Of a DNA stretch of 64,000 bases, positions 45,582 to 64,000 are shown one piece after another. Position numbers and translations under genes: made by a program. Within the stretch, counting starts at the first letter, position 1, and every line of letters starts with the position of its first letter. The stretch is from Polychytrium aggregatum (Eukaryota > Chytridiomycota > Chytridiomycetes > Polychytriales), in contig NW_026516243.1 in the NCBI RefSeq assembly GCF_025602895.1, forward strand, positions 186,001-250,000, given 5' to 3'. The notes beneath the pieces were generated by a model. The model was not told where the DNA came from. It saw only the letters and a list, made by a program, of their open reading frames with translations, and ran no database searches.

Positions 45582-46053
45582 ACCTGAATGCAAATGTATC
45601 TGAACCTCTGCGACTCCATCCCTTCAAAGAGCGACCCTCGGGCCCTCCGCAGTGCCTGCATTCCAGAGCCCGTTGTCGTCAAAGTCTCCTCCCGAATGCA
45701 CCTCCGTGCAACTGCCAACTCTGCTTCCTCTTGCCCTCCGTCCCGCTCGATCCGTCCCGCTCGATCCGTGTCGGTTGTCTTGTCTTTATTCTCTTATGCC
45801 TTGCATCTCTCGCAAACTTCATGTTCTCGCTCTCTATGGTCTTGCGACTTTCTTGGCTGAACAACCGACCACCGCGACATCAAAAGAAAAGAGGGGAAAA
45901 AAGGAGGGGGAGTGAAAGTGAGGGAGAGAGATCGGGGGGGTGGAGGCAGCGGGCAAAATATCCAGAGTACACATGCTCTGGACCCGACTGATAAGACTTT
46001 CGGGGAAATCGGAATCTCGGAATGTTGAGAGTTGAGGATCGGGGAGGGAATGC
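45582..46053. other. Convergent intergenic region with a polypurine tract
   Basis: Between the 3' ends of the SPRY gene (+) and the MAP kinase gene (-). Positions about 45885-45950 are almost all A/G on the plus strand, a polypurine tract that could form triplex DNA. No gene is supported. Confidence 0.55.
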
Positions 46054-49026
<2,973 letters not shown>

Positions 49027-50169
49027 TGCCGCGAGATCTGGGTACAGCCAGCGAGCGTAGCAGGGAGTTTTGGCGCATGGGCATACGGTGAGAAGAGAAA
49101 ATAGCTTCGCCCCTCGCTTCAGTCACGCATCTGCGCTGCAAGGCCGCCGGTGCTGCCCCTGCATCTCGCTTGGTCGCGGCCATTTGCTTCTCGGAGCATC
49201 GCCTCGGAGCGTCGCCTCGGCGCGCCGCCTGCGCGGTCGGGCAAGCTGCTCCACTTACCAGGCTGCTTGTAGGCACGGAGAAGGTTGGATCTGCAGGCGC
49301 AGGTGTGCCGGCGGTATTGACGAGACCGCAGTGGTAGCGTGGGAAAGGCGAGGGCTGTCGGCCAAGCGCAAGGGCACGGTGACGGCAGGCAAGGAAGGGT
49401 GATTGGAGACGATCACGTGGACACGGCCGCGAAAACGCAGAGGCGAGGCCGAGAGACGGGCGGGAGCGGCCCTCGGCAGAGCGAGAGCATGCTGCGAGAA
49501 GGCGACGAGTGTCGCGTGTGTGTGTGTGCTGATCATCCAAGAGAAAGCGCAAACGGCTGCGAGGGAAACGGCTTCTCTCCCAACTGCACAGGACCACGCT
49601 GGATACGACGGCGATCGACAGAGGAGAGGTGCGACCGAGCTGATTGGGAGAACAAAGCAGCATTCAAAGACACCATCGCAACCGACAGACGAGCGCACGT
49701 CCGCAAGCGAGCGAGCAGTCCACCAAGCACCTTCGGACCACACCTGCCAGACAATGTGCCGATCCTTCCGAGGCCCGATGCCGGGCCGATCCCGAGCATC
49801 TGCGCGCCTGAATCGAGGCTGCGGCTTCACCGCACCGCCAACGACATCGTTTTCAGCACGGCCACCATCCACCGCGACACCGTCGGCGTCCGCAGCCTCG
49901 GCGTCGTCGTTTGCGAGAGAGTTCGGATCATCGCCGGCTTCACACGGCACTCCACGATGCGTACCGACGGGATGCCGCACTTCCAATGTAATGCTGTGCG
50001 GGCTGGCTGGCTGGGTGCTGGATGGTGTGGGGCTGCATCGGGACTGCGAATGGCGGGTCTCTGGGCCGTGCAGAAACGGAACTGGAGCGAGGGAGACGGA
50101 CCAGACCAAGGCACCATCCGGGCGAGCCAAGGTCTCGAGACGGCGATGCACTCCATTGCCTTGCACTAA

Positions 50170-50556
50170 TCACGAGCACCCCATTGCCTCTCTGGCCCAC
50201 AGACCCTCTCCTCGACTCTCGGTGTCGCCGATCTGGTGCCAAAAGCCAGAGGAATCTTTGCCCAGCTGACCCTGAGCGGCTACGGCGAAACAGGACCAGA
50301 TCACTAGCGCCTGTATGAGGTGGCAGAGACCTCGGGGAGCCTGCACAAGCCAATAAACACCGTCGATCGACAGAAACCAGCCGGACAGCATGTGTCGTGT
50401 GTATTGGAGCGGCAACGGCCCGGGGAGCCGGAGCGAGGGAGGGGAGGGTGCGGCGACATGGCCAGCGACCGAGAGATCTGCCCAAGGGACTCTGGGCGAG
50501 CCGCGGGCGGCAGCATCCCAGAGGCCCTCCGGCAACGAGTTCCAAAAATTGCCCAT
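50170..50556 (-). CDS. Weak candidate small hydrophobic protein
   Basis: 128 residues from an ATG at 50556, beginning MGNFWNSLPEGLWDAAARGS. It contains a hydrophobic, Trp-rich middle (WFLSIDGVYWLVQAPRGL, LIQALVIWSCFAVAAQ) compatible with one or two membrane segments. No family recognised and no conserved motif. It may be a chance frame. Confidence 0.25.
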   Translation of the reverse strand: MGNFWNSLPEGLWDAAARGSPRVPWADLSVAGHVAAPSPPSLRLPGPLPLQYTRHMLSGWFLSIDGVYWLVQAPRGLCHLIQALVIWSCFAVAAQGQLGKDSSGFWHQIGDTESRGEGLWAREAMGCS

Positions 50557-50814
50557 CGCAAAGTAGTCGATGGGACGCGAGGTGTGCCCAATGATTCAGG
50601 GTTTGGCAGTGCTTACTCTCAGTCGACCTTCACGGACTAAGCCTGTCACCTCGGGAAAGAGACGGGTGGACAGCCATCGGCAGAGACGGAAGGACGGGCT
50701 TTTATAGGCGGGGCTGTGTGGCGCGTGGCTTGGCAGGTGCGTTGTCGGAATGAACAACCTGTCCATGATCGATCCGCATGACTGGCGGTGTGGTTGGCCT
50801 TGGGCAGATCTCAT

Positions 50815-50927
50815 GGAATGCCTCGCAGAGTATATCGCAGAGTACACCGTGGAGTATATCATGGAGTATATCATGAGTATATCATGGAGTATATCGTGGT
50901 GTATATCGTGGAATACCTCATGAAGCA
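50815..50927. repeat. 12-bp minisatellite upstream of VPS5
   Basis: About eight variants of GAGTATATCATG (alternatives ATCGCA, ATCGTG), roughly 400 bp 5' of the VPS5 start codon. Confidence 0.75.
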
Positions 50928-51308
50928 AGGGTGTAGATGTCCATCGAGTCCACAGGGCTATCCAGACATGCGATCCGCGTGGCATTCAAGCGCATCAATC
51001 AAACGCCAGGTCGCCCCACGGCATTCCATGAGCGCCGCCATCGATGGCAATCGCATTGGATCGTTAACAGCCGTTGCGTCGGCCCATCGCCGCTGTCGTT
51101 ACCGGTGCTCAGCGCCGGCAGGCTCGTCGTGGGCTGTGTGTCTATCCATCCCATCGATCGGCCCACCGCTCGCTTCGCCCTTGGCACGCTGCCCCCGCTG
51201 CCCGCGTTGCATTTCTTGGCTCCCTCGATGGACCCTGGCCGACCTCCCGCTCTCCATCTTGCGCCTCTCCCCGGCTCGTCCCATCCGTCGAGCTGCCCTG
51301 CTTCTGCC

Positions 51309-55617
<4,309 letters not shown>

Positions 55618-56533
55618 CCTCCTGGGTTGGTCGACATGGACAGAACACAAGCCGCATGTGTCTCCATTTCCTGCCTCAGGCAATGCAAACCACAGCGACA
55701 GCAGCAATGATAGAAACAGCGACGATGGTGCCAGAGCGTACCAAACACGACTCGGACTTTGGTCACAGTACCCGCAACAAACGGACCAATAGCCCCCCCC
55801 TTCCGTTCCACTATTGGTGGCAACTCTCTTCCCTGAATACATCCATGTTCATCCAGGGTATCCATCAACAGCCACGGAGGAATCTATCACCTCCGATATC
55901 CTTCTTGATTGGAGTCATGGCAAGGGATTTGCCTTCATCCACAGAGCACTAGCTTTCATGCAACGGAGTCACAGCAACTGTGGGGCACGCAACATGATCA
56001 TCGTCTTGAAATCGGTAACGAAGAGTCCGGAGCAACTCAAGGTCACCACGACGAATCCTTCCACGTTGGGAATGGCCACTGTTGATTCTCTGGTGGACAA
56101 TCTGCGGGATTTCAGTCGTCTTGAGTGACTCCACATCCAGAGCGTGCCAGTCCAGGCGACTATCAAGTTCAGGCGTTCTACACTCCAATTCGATCACTCT
56201 GTTGCATCAGTAGTCCTGTCTCTGTCCACAAGTACTCGCAACCAGCACTGACACCAGACGAAAGAGTCGCATGGAGAATCCAAGATGGCTGTGATATTGA
56301 CCAGGACAGACAGTCAATTGCCGACAGGGCGACTGGGGCGACATCGGGGTATGTGGACGGGGTGAGAGTGGGACACATCGGCAAGCTCTGGATGTCGTGC
56401 ACAGACTCCGAGGCGATAGTTCAGGAATGTGTGTCAGGGAGATGTGAAGCACCGTGCAAGTGAAGGACCATGGCTGTGCATGGGATGCACCATGAATGGC
56501 ACTGCCAAACATGCAGTGACCTCCACCACCGAG
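55618..56533. other. Convergent intergenic region, no gene seen
   Basis: Between the 3' ends of VPS5 (+) and the adenylate-forming reductase (-). Frames here lack domain features. Confidence 0.45.
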
Positions 56534-57203
56534 CTAGTTGTGGGTGTCGGGACGGAAGATGTTGGGCCGCGGGTGCTCCTCGGGTCTCAGCGGCGACGGA
56601 GGGTTCGGAGGAGGTGGCAGATACCCGATGTGGGTCAGGTACAGCAGCCCTCGCCCGGCGATCCGCCCAGCCTGGGGACCGAGGGCCGGATAGATCGACC
56701 GGGTGTTGGTGTTGTCGACCAGGAAGGACATGCTCAGGATCAGATGCATGAGCGTCGACATGGACGAGTCGTTGGTGAGCTGAGGCGTGAGGAGCAGAGA
56801 CTTGAATCGCTCGCGGGTCTCGAACATGACGGACCAGCCAGAGGCATTGACAATCTCAAAGAGTCGAGTTTCGGTGATGACGCTGCGAGGTGGGCCGAGG
56901 GACAGGATGTGTGGGATGGTGGTGTGAGTGAGTGACTGCCGAGGAATGGCACTCATCCTGCTGCCCTCCCAGTCCGCTTGCCACTCGGCTCGCTCGCTCA
57001 TCTCACCTGCGCTCTGGGTCGCTGATGTGGAACACAAACTTGGGCAGGGCCGCCTCGGAGGCTGCGATCGCAGCGACCACCTTGGCGACATGGTCGACTG
57101 GATTCATGGTGATGGTCACGGGGGTGGCATTGGAGGGAGCGATCCCGATGCGGATGCATCCCTTGATATACTGCCAGATGTAGTCGTCCGAGTGGCACAC
57201 TGA

Positions 57204-57272
<69 letters not shown>

Positions 57273-60200
57273 CTGAGATGAGCTGCTGCACCACCACCAC
57301 ACCACCACACCACCACACCACCACACCACCACACCACCACACCACCACACCACCACACCACCACACCACCACACCACCACACCACATTGCCATATCACAT
57401 CCAGTGACTCACCTCCATAGACACTGTCGCTTGCAATCAGCGATGGTCGGATGATCGTCGCAGGCACTCCCCTCGATCGTGCCTTGTTGATCAGCTGCTC
57501 AGAGACCCACTTGGTCTGTGCATACCCGCCAGAGACGTTCCAGTTGGAATACACCCTCTCCTCGAGCGGCGTCCTTGCACCCCGTGCCATGGGAATCGCC
57601 CCGACCGCCGAGATGAAGTGCAGCGGCTTCAAGTGGTGGGTCGTGGCCAGCCGCAGGGCCGTCGCCGTGCCCAGGACATTCGGCCCCTTGAGCGCCTCAT
57701 AGTCGTCGAGCCAGTGCACCTCGGCGCCGCAGTGCACAACCATGTCGGTCTCCTTGCCGATCTTCTTCCATCGCTTGTTGGTCAGTCCCCACTGGTCGAG
57801 CGACAGATCGCCGCAGACACCAACGAGTCGCGGCTTGACATTGTTCACGAGGTAGTGCGTCTGCTGCGGGTTGAGGATCAGCTTTCTGGCTGTCTCAAAG
57901 ATGCGGTCGATGGCAGCCTGGTCGCTCGCGGCTCGGACCAGACAGTAGATCCTGGCAGCAGGGTACTTGGCAGCCAGCTCGTACAGCAGGAACGATCCGA
58001 GGAAGCCAGTGGCCCCCGTCAGGACGATGCCGCGAGGCGACTCGGGAAAGACAAGTGGAGGGAGACCCTCGGCCGTCACACTCGCATCGTCGAGCCGGGC
58101 GGCCTCCTGGTCGAGGTCGACTGTCGGTGGCATCAGCGGGTGGTTGCCTTGGAGATCAATCACCAGCTGGGCGACATCGAGGGGCGTCAGGCCGTTCGAG
58201 AGCAGCATCATCGGCGAGATCTCGACATCGTACTCTTCCTTGATGGCCAGGGCCAGGCGGCCGACACTCAGCGAGTCAAACCCAGCCCCGCTGATGCTGT
58301 AGTTGCGGCCGTCGAGAGAGGGAATCCCGAGGAGCTGGCTGCCGAGGCTGGAGATTGCAGCCGCGATGCGAAACAGCGGGGCCTCGCTGGGGGCGAGACG
58401 GGGATACACAACGGATTCTTGGTGCAGATCGTTGTTCTCGGCGATCCACTTGATCTTCTTGAGGTCGCGCTTGCCAATCTCGGTCATGGGGATCTCGTCG
58501 AGCTGGAAGCAGTTGTGGATCGGCACCTTGGAGACGTTTGCAAGGCCAAGCAGATCCTGGGTCATCCGGATAACGACGCTGGGCTCGGTGCGGGTCGTGG
58601 GGCGGGCCTGGAGAACATACAGCATCACGATCTTCTTCTCGGAGGTCTGGACAAATGTACAGTCGGCGATGGTGTGGCTCAGGTGCTGGACGACCAGGGC
58701 CTCGAGATGGTTCAGGTCGACATAGACGCCGTTGACTTTGATCTTCTGGTCGAATCTGGAGGGTGAGGTGTGAAGTGAGGGAATGAATGATGTGAGTACT
58801 CGGGATACAGGAGCGGGACGTGTCGTCAGGGTACCAGATGTGCACTCGTCATCAATGAGAGTTGCAGCACCCGGCCATTGACCTCACCTTCCAACCACAG
58901 TGAACTCGTTCTCGCTGACCATCTCGACCCAGTCCATGGTGCAGACTCGGGGCGAGCCGTCGCTGAGGAAGCCAAAGGAGGCCAGTCTGTCGTTGGGATT
59001 GGCATTGACAAAGTCGGGGTGGTTGCGGATGGGATGGTCGGGATCGACGGCGTAGACGAGGACGCCGCTCTTGGAGACATTTTGATCAACGATATTGCCC
59101 TCCTCGTCAAAGAGGAGGCAGCGCACCCCAGGCTTGGCCTGCTTGTAGACCAGTTTATGTGCTTCGAGGATCTGGTTGACTGGTTGGAAAAACATCGCAG
59201 CGGCACCAATCAAGAGAGCCTGGAGGTTGAACTGAGAATGAATATCCTTGGCAATGTGTATCTGAAATGTCTGAATAGTCTCCTGTCACCCACCTCGCTC
59301 GAACCATATGCTGACATCAACTCTGCATTTGGAAGAATTTTTCTCGCGCGCTGAACAATGCTTGGAGACACGAGCTCCGAGCCCAAGCCGATCTTTCTCG
59401 TTTCTGTCCATTTGACATCGGGATTCTGATTCTGAGCAACACTGATAATCATCTTCATGAGCGAGGGCGTCTGCGCATGGGTAAAGTAATGCGAATCATC
59501 CATCAGCATTGGTGGGACGAATTGCTTGCCGTTCTCAATGGCAGCTTACCAGATATAGATACGATACGCCATCGTCAAGCATTCTGATGATGCTCTTGAT
59601 TTTGTCGACAGTGTTGGGTGTGGGCTGGGGGGTCCACAAAGATCCGTTGAGGTTCAAGGCGCAGAGCATCAAAGTGAAAGTTGCGACAAACGAAGGTGTC
59701 TGATCGCCATGCAAGTTAGTTCTCAATTCATGGATGGCTCGACGCTCTGTTGCACAGGATCATATAGCTTACCTGACACACTCCAATCTTTAAAAACATG
59801 TGCCCCAGAATGCTTCTGCCAGTTGTTGCACCAATATGAGGGAACTTGTATCTGAAGAACCATAAAGGAGTCTCAGAGAGTTAGAGACTTCGTTCAGTTG
59901 GAATCATCAAAGCGGTTGAAATGCCACGGGTCACTTACGTCTTGGGAATGCCTGTTTTCGTGGTTTGAGGAGCACCAACGAGGCACAGAGGTCAAACACA
60001 CTTCCTGCTGATGTTTCGTTGTCCGTGTTCCGCTATCTCAGTCGCCACCTGATGTTCGCCCAGGTTCATATTCTTCCTCTGTAGTTGGAACTTGGCTCGC
60101 TCGTCACCATTCTCAAACACCCACATACCAGTCGTTCCAGAGGTCCCCAAATAGGCGACAAAGTCGTCGAGGGGTTCACAGACTTCGAGAGACGGGTGTG

Positions 60201-61024
60201 GGATGTTGTCCAGCACCGGGAACGTGGTGGCATCGGCCAAAGTCACTCCTATGGTGCGGCTAGGCTTGGTGTGGTGGTAGAGGATGTACTTGACCGCATG
60301 TCTGTCAAGTGTGGTTGTGGTTGTGGTGCAGGTGTCAGGGGCTCTGTAGAACAACTCAGGAGAGAGCTGGCTCGACTCTCACTCCAGCAAACGGCCCGCC
60401 TTTGCTCATGACAGCGATTGAAAGCATACCTCTCGCACAGGGCTTTGCGAGCAGCAGAGGGAAGGTTCAGCGCGAGATTGAGTGTCTTCCTGGATGCGAA
60501 AGACGATATGGGTGAGGCTCGTTCCCGTTGACAATGCCTCCTGTTCTGCCGGAGGGGCGCTCCACGATCGACGAAACAGAGCAGCCATAACCAGAACAGA
60601 TCGCCGCACACCACAGCATCCCACCGCAACACATCAGAGATGCCTACTTGCCGAGCATCCACACCGCAAACGAGTAGATCACCCAGCTGGCCTCGGCCTC
60701 GCAGAAGGTGCCGATGACCTCGTGGCCGTCGTTGTTCCAGCCAGGGAGGGCCTTGAGAGCCTGGGCGACCGAGTACGCCTGCTTCCACACACGGAGATAG
60801 CTGAAGCGCTCCGAGATGCCGCTCTCGTAGGTGTTGATCAGGAGGGCATCGGGTTCGTCGCGGGCGGTGTTGATGAGACACTCGACGGGATGGAGCCAGG
60901 GACCAAAGGGATCGGGCTGAGACGGGGTCGCTGGCTGTGAGGAGACAGGGGTCTGGGCCTCTGGCGAGACAGGGGGCTCGGCATCGTCAGAGGGCTCAGA
61001 GGCCTCTTTGCCAGCCACGGGCAT
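56534..61024 (-). CDS. Adenylation-thiolation-reductase enzyme (NRPS-like carboxylic acid reductase)
   Basis: Activates a carboxylic acid as AMP ester, loads it on a carrier arm and reduces it to an aldehyde with NADPH. The start at 61024 gives a Pro/Ser-rich leader, then the A domain: LHPVECLINTARDEPDALLI, GTFCEAEASWVIYSFAVW, DDFVAYLGTSGTTG (phosphate loop), KIGLGSELVSPSIVQRARKI, ELMSAYGSSEVG (A5), FDQKIKVNGVYVDLNHLEAL and the A10 lysine region GKRDLKKIKW. The T domain is YSISGAGFDSLSVGRLALAI with the pantetheine Ser. The reductase has GIVLTGATGFLGSFLLYELA (Rossmann), CLVRAASDQAAIDRI, VVHCGAEVHWLDDYEALKGP and the catalytic SGGYAQTKWVSEQLI (Y-x3-K). It lacks the Lys2-specific N-terminus, so it is probably not aminoadipate reductase. 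At least seven introns. Confidence 0.88.
57200..57272. repeat. (TGAGAG)n hexanucleotide repeat in reductase intron
   Basis: About twelve copies at the 3' end of an intron of the adenylation-thiolation-reductase gene, adjacent to its acceptor site on the minus strand. Confidence 0.95.
57287..57385. repeat. (CCACACCA)n octanucleotide repeat in the same intron
   Basis: About twelve copies of an 8-bp unit, directly next to the hexanucleotide repeat. The intron (about 57200-57412) consists almost entirely of these two arrays. Confidence 0.93.
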
Positions 61025-62825
61025 ATTGGAGAGACGGGATGCGAACGACAACGAGCCCGCCGATACCAGCAGCTCGGAGACGGTGCCAAGATGGCGATAT
61101 CGACGACGGGGTTGGCTGCAGACGAGGCCGATGAGGACGAGGGAAAGGGGCAGAAAGGGGGCAGAGCAGATGCCGTCGGCTGTCTGGGCAAGAAGGTGCC
61201 GGCAACCCGCCGGCACAAATTCTCCTTGCAGAGTGTGCTCGCTCCCGGTCCACACAACTCGACCGAGGCCATCCATTCAACCGCCGTTGGCCGCAATCGC
61301 AAGGCGGTCCCAGCGACCCCCCCCCAGAGCATGACAGTCGTGCGAGCCCATGGCGAACGGATCAAGAAAGGGGGCGTTCGAGCGCGTCCTGGCTCTGCTT
61401 TCACTGCAAAAGGCCGGTTTGCTCGCATTCTGGCTCAACGGGATTCACATGATGTTTGAAAGAGAACCCATCGATGTTCCACGGAACAGCCGGGTGGTTG
61501 TGCCGGGTCCAAGTTGTTGGTTCATGGTGCATGATCGGCCTGGCCGGAAATCAGGGCGCCCGCGTTCCGTATGGGCCGTCGCTCATGGTTAGAACATTGT
61601 TTCGGAGCTGCTGCTCCGACGCACTGAACAAGCATTCGCCCTGTGCACCACGCACCGACTCGCAGCACACCAATGCACTCCCACAACTTGCTCCCAGACC
61701 GGCTCCACATGGCCACTCCCATTCTCGCTTGGTCAAGGCGATATGAGCCATCCGATTCGGTATCTCCCGGTAGACGAGCTCTTTCTCAATGTAGATAAAC
61801 ATATATTTGTCGAGACATTGCAGTTAATCCATGCCGTGAGGGAGTGAGTGATTTTGGCCGGGTACTGGAGAGTAGCAATTCCGGACGCACGAGCCCACAC
61901 AGTGTCTTGAGTCAGTCGCTCCGTCAAAGCCGCGATGGATCCAGGGACCCACATTGTGTAATCTGGAGGTGGGTGAGGCCAGCCGGTCATCTGAGCCAAT
62001 ACCCTGTTGATCAGGAGGGCTAGCGATGGAGGAGGCTGTTGTTTGCTGTTGTCTTCGGTGACGAGGCAGTCACAGACGGCGGCGATGCCCTGTTGCTGCT
62101 GAGTTCATATGTGCCGGCGACAACAGTGGGGCTGCAGCCTCCTCAGACACTCGTGCTTGGCATCGAAACGCATGTGGGATCGGCGGGGAGCATGGTGCAG
62201 GATGAACCAAGGGCATAGATGAGCGAGGCGTTCGGGCTAATGGAGGAAGTTGCCACCATCAGCAGAAGCTTGCTGTATCCCACGGATCGAGAGGGTCGCC
62301 AAGCGAGTGTCGAAAGAGTGGCAGAGAAAGCCAAGACGGCGCCAAGAGTGGTAAATCCAAGACGATAGCTTGTGTCGCTCGCTGTCCGATCGCACGTTTC
62401 GGGGGAGCGATTGCACGTTCCCACAGAGGCTGCTGTCCGAGACCCGCGTGCCAAGAGCGGAGGGAGCTGGCGAGGCGAAGGAGCAAGATCGGGGCCGGAG
62501 CGAGACAGACCAGGGCGCAAAGCAGCTTGCGAGAGCGAGGAAGGTGGGCTTTGGAGAGCTGGGCTTTGTCGGTTGCGTTCAGCGGGTGCCGAAAAGTTGT
62601 TCTGGGAGGGTCGACTGCGGTTGCATCCACAGCAAAACGAAAGCCGGAGAGAACATATGCGATAGATACAAAGTAGATGCGAACGGAGGGCGGAGTCTGG
62701 TAGCAGCCCGGATGAGAGGCGGAAGAGGGTGGGTGCTCAGTGAGAGAGGCCCTGGCAGAAAGCTGGGGTCGCCGAGACAGGGCCCACACGAGCCGGAGGA
62801 GCCGCAGGCGGCACGGGCGAGGGAG
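61025..62825. other. Gene-poor region upstream of the reductase gene
   Basis: The 5' flank of the adenylation-thiolation-reductase gene and about 1.8 kb with no proven gene. Minus-strand frames at 61733-62110 (QQQQGIAAVCDCLVTEDNSK, then PHPPPDYTMWVPGSIAAL) and 62143-62520 (LGFTTLGAVLAFSATLSTLA, membrane-like) look partly protein-like and could be exons of one uncharacterised gene. No consistent splice model was found. Confidence 0.35.
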
Positions 62826-63461
62826 CTACCGCCGTGTCCAGACGCCGGCCAGCAGCAGTACATAGAGGCCATGGAGCCAACGGACCAGAAAGCCGACCAT
62901 CAGGCCGACGGGAAAGAGCACAAAGAAGGACACGAGCCCCAGCAGGATCAGCGGAGAAATGAGGATTTGAACGAGGTGGTCGGACCAGGCGACCATGGGG
63001 TCGTCCAGGCCCAGCCGAGCCGAGGGCAAGGCCGTGTGGGAAGGCAAAAGGCCGTGGGCGGAAGCACGATGGCCAAGCCGAGCGAGCACGGGCGACGGCA
63101 AGACCTCGGAATAGGAGAGCGAGCGCTTCGTCGAGGCTGTCGACAGAGACATGGAGGACGAAGAGGAGGGCTCATAGAGGCTGGGAAGGGACGACGGCAG
63201 CATCGTGGGAGGTGCTGGTGCTGGAGAGGCCAGCCGGATGGGCGAGGGCAGCGACGAACTCGAGACGGTACTTGACGGTGAGAACGAGCTCCGTCGCAGA
63301 TGCTCTGGGTCGATGGCGATGATATGGCTGGCCGAGGCGGGGAGTTGGCCCGAGGCGATCGACGACAGAATGGGTGGATGGGACAGCGCCGAATAGTCGG
63401 GCGGTGGTGTGTTGGGGATGTGCAGCTTGGCGAGGACGGGCCTGGCGGATCGCGAGACCAT
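62826..63461 (-). CDS. Hypothetical Ser/Pro-rich membrane-anchored protein
   Basis: A single exon of 211 residues with an ATG at 63461. The long N-terminal part is rich in Ser, Pro, Ala and Leu and looks disordered (AIDPEHLRRSSFSPSSTVSS, SLSYSEVLPSPVLARLGHRA). The C-terminus holds two close hydrophobic helices (LVQILISPLILLGLVSFFVL, FPVGLMVGFLVRWLHGLYVL) and ends LLLAGVWTRR, suggesting a tail-anchored or hairpin topology. No family recognised. Confidence 0.55.
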   Translation of the reverse strand: MVSRSARPVLAKLHIPNTPPPDYSALSHPPILSSIASGQLPASASHIIAIDPEHLRRSSFSPSSTVSSSSLPSPIRLASPAPAPPTMLPSSLPSLYEPSSSSSMSLSTASTKRSLSYSEVLPSPVLARLGHRASAHGLLPSHTALPSARLGLDDPMVAWSDHLVQILISPLILLGLVSFFVLFPVGLMVGFLVRWLHGLYVLLLAGVWTRR

Positions 63462-64000
63462 GGCGGAGGGTTATAGAGCAGAGCAGATGGAATGGAATCG
63501 ATGGATGGATCGAGGGGCGGGCCAGAGAGGCGGCCGGCGAGGGCGGGTGCAGGGAGAATGAGGACGGTTAAGACGAGCGATGGAGGTCAAGTCCAAGTCG
63601 GCGACGAAGACGGATGGAGATGGGGACGAACGGCGGCGAAAACTGGAAAGGCCGCGGTGGCGTTGTGGGACGGCAAAACTTGTGGCGAGGCGGAGGTGGT
63701 TGGTGGGACGGGCGATTGATGTTCTGGAGGAGTTGAGAGCAGAGTCGCGAAGTATACGAGTCTGCGGTGCAGCAATGGAGTATGCGAGTTGACAGCAAGA
63801 CCATAAAGTATATGAGTCGGCGGTGGAGTTATCATCCGATTTGACAGGTGTTCGCAAGTTGAGCATTCATGGGCTGAGCATTCATGGGTTGAGTATCCGC
63901 GAGTTGAGTATTCGTGGGTTGAGCATTCGTGAATCGATGCCAACGATGTCGCCGTGACCACCGGCGAGCCACCCGATCGTTTGACAAATCAATCAACCGC
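63462..64000. other. Terminal flank with a 15-bp minisatellite
   Basis: 5' flank of the preceding gene. At about 63855-63935 the unit GGTTGAGCATTCATG recurs five to six times with variants (TATCCGCGA, TATTCGTGG). No gene is supported before the window ends. Confidence 0.5.

Larger units (their letters stand above)
49027..51308. other. Long region between MAPK and VPS5 genes
   Basis: Divergent 5' flanks of the MAP kinase (-) and VPS5 (+) genes, about 2.3 kb. Long frames occur on both strands, as expected for GC-rich DNA, without domain signatures. At about 50815-50925 the unit GAGTATATCATG is repeated about eight times with variation. One minus-strand frame at 50170-50556 is listed separately as a weak candidate. 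Confidence 0.45.

Noticed and set aside
57003-57400. Protein-coding read-through of Ser-Leu and Gly-Val-Val-Trp-Trp-Cys repeats fused to the reductase
   Set aside because: The reductase sequence resumes correctly (DDYIWQYIKG) only after removing this segment as a GTGAGT...CAG intron.

Overview
This is a gene-dense, GC-rich stretch of a fungal nuclear genome. Almost every gene is split by short GT-AG introns (roughly 80-400 bp). The gene content (Kti12, Vps5, Slt2-type MAP kinase, prephenate dehydratase, GDP-mannose transporter, UBX2/FAF2, KDM8, Elongin A, FAM172/Arb2) together with kinase/Sel1 and LRR families and a Fanzor nuclease suggests an early-diverging fungus, most likely a chytrid. 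That placement is inference; no rRNA or other marker is present.

Layout. 0-6.3 kb: PP2C phosphatase (+), FAM172/Arb2 protein (-), then a gene-poor stretch with a possible relic. 6.9-11.8 kb: two divergent paralogous P-loop GTPases. 12.6-14.2 kb: Sel1-repeat ORF overlapping a truncated kinase C-lobe (-). 14.4-21 kb: serine beta-lactamase-like protein with altered catalytic motifs, KDM8-type JmjC protein and KTI12 (all -). 21.3-24.2 kb: FAF2/UBX2 (+). 24.9-28.1 kb: small four-helix membrane protein and prephenate dehydratase (both -). 28.9-31.5 kb: a near full-length Fanzor (eukaryotic TnpB) gene (+), followed by a structured non-coding tail and a GT microsatellite. 32.4-37.2 kb: Elongin A, two small unknown ORFs, GDP-mannose transporter (all -). 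38-44 kb: a cluster of two F-box-like/LRR paralogs and one F-box-like/Sel1 gene (-), with a decayed second Fanzor copy between the LRR genes. 44.6-49 kb: SPRY/PPxY protein (+), SLT2-type MAPK (-). 51.3-55.6 kb: VPS5 sorting nexin (+). 56.5-61 kb: adenylation-thiolation-reductase enzyme (-). 62.8-63.5 kb: small membrane protein (-).

How it fits together. Most loci are independent housekeeping genes (cell-wall MAPK signalling, retromer sorting, ER-associated degradation, Golgi sugar transport, tRNA modification, Phe synthesis, transcription). They are interleaved with lineage-specific expanding families (GTPases, kinase/Sel1, F-box-like/LRR) and with a mobile RNA-guided nuclease family present as one almost intact copy and one relic.

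The most interesting system is the Fanzor locus. It has two N-terminal zinc knuckles, a basic N-terminus, a RuvC aspartate, the TS-x-x-C4 zinc finger-RD signature and a downstream region with nested inverted repeats that could be the guide-RNA scaffold. As read, a single-base frameshift interrupts its RuvC domain. Minisatellites and microsatellites are unusually frequent in introns and 5' flanks. No tRNA, rRNA or CRISPR array was recognised by eye.
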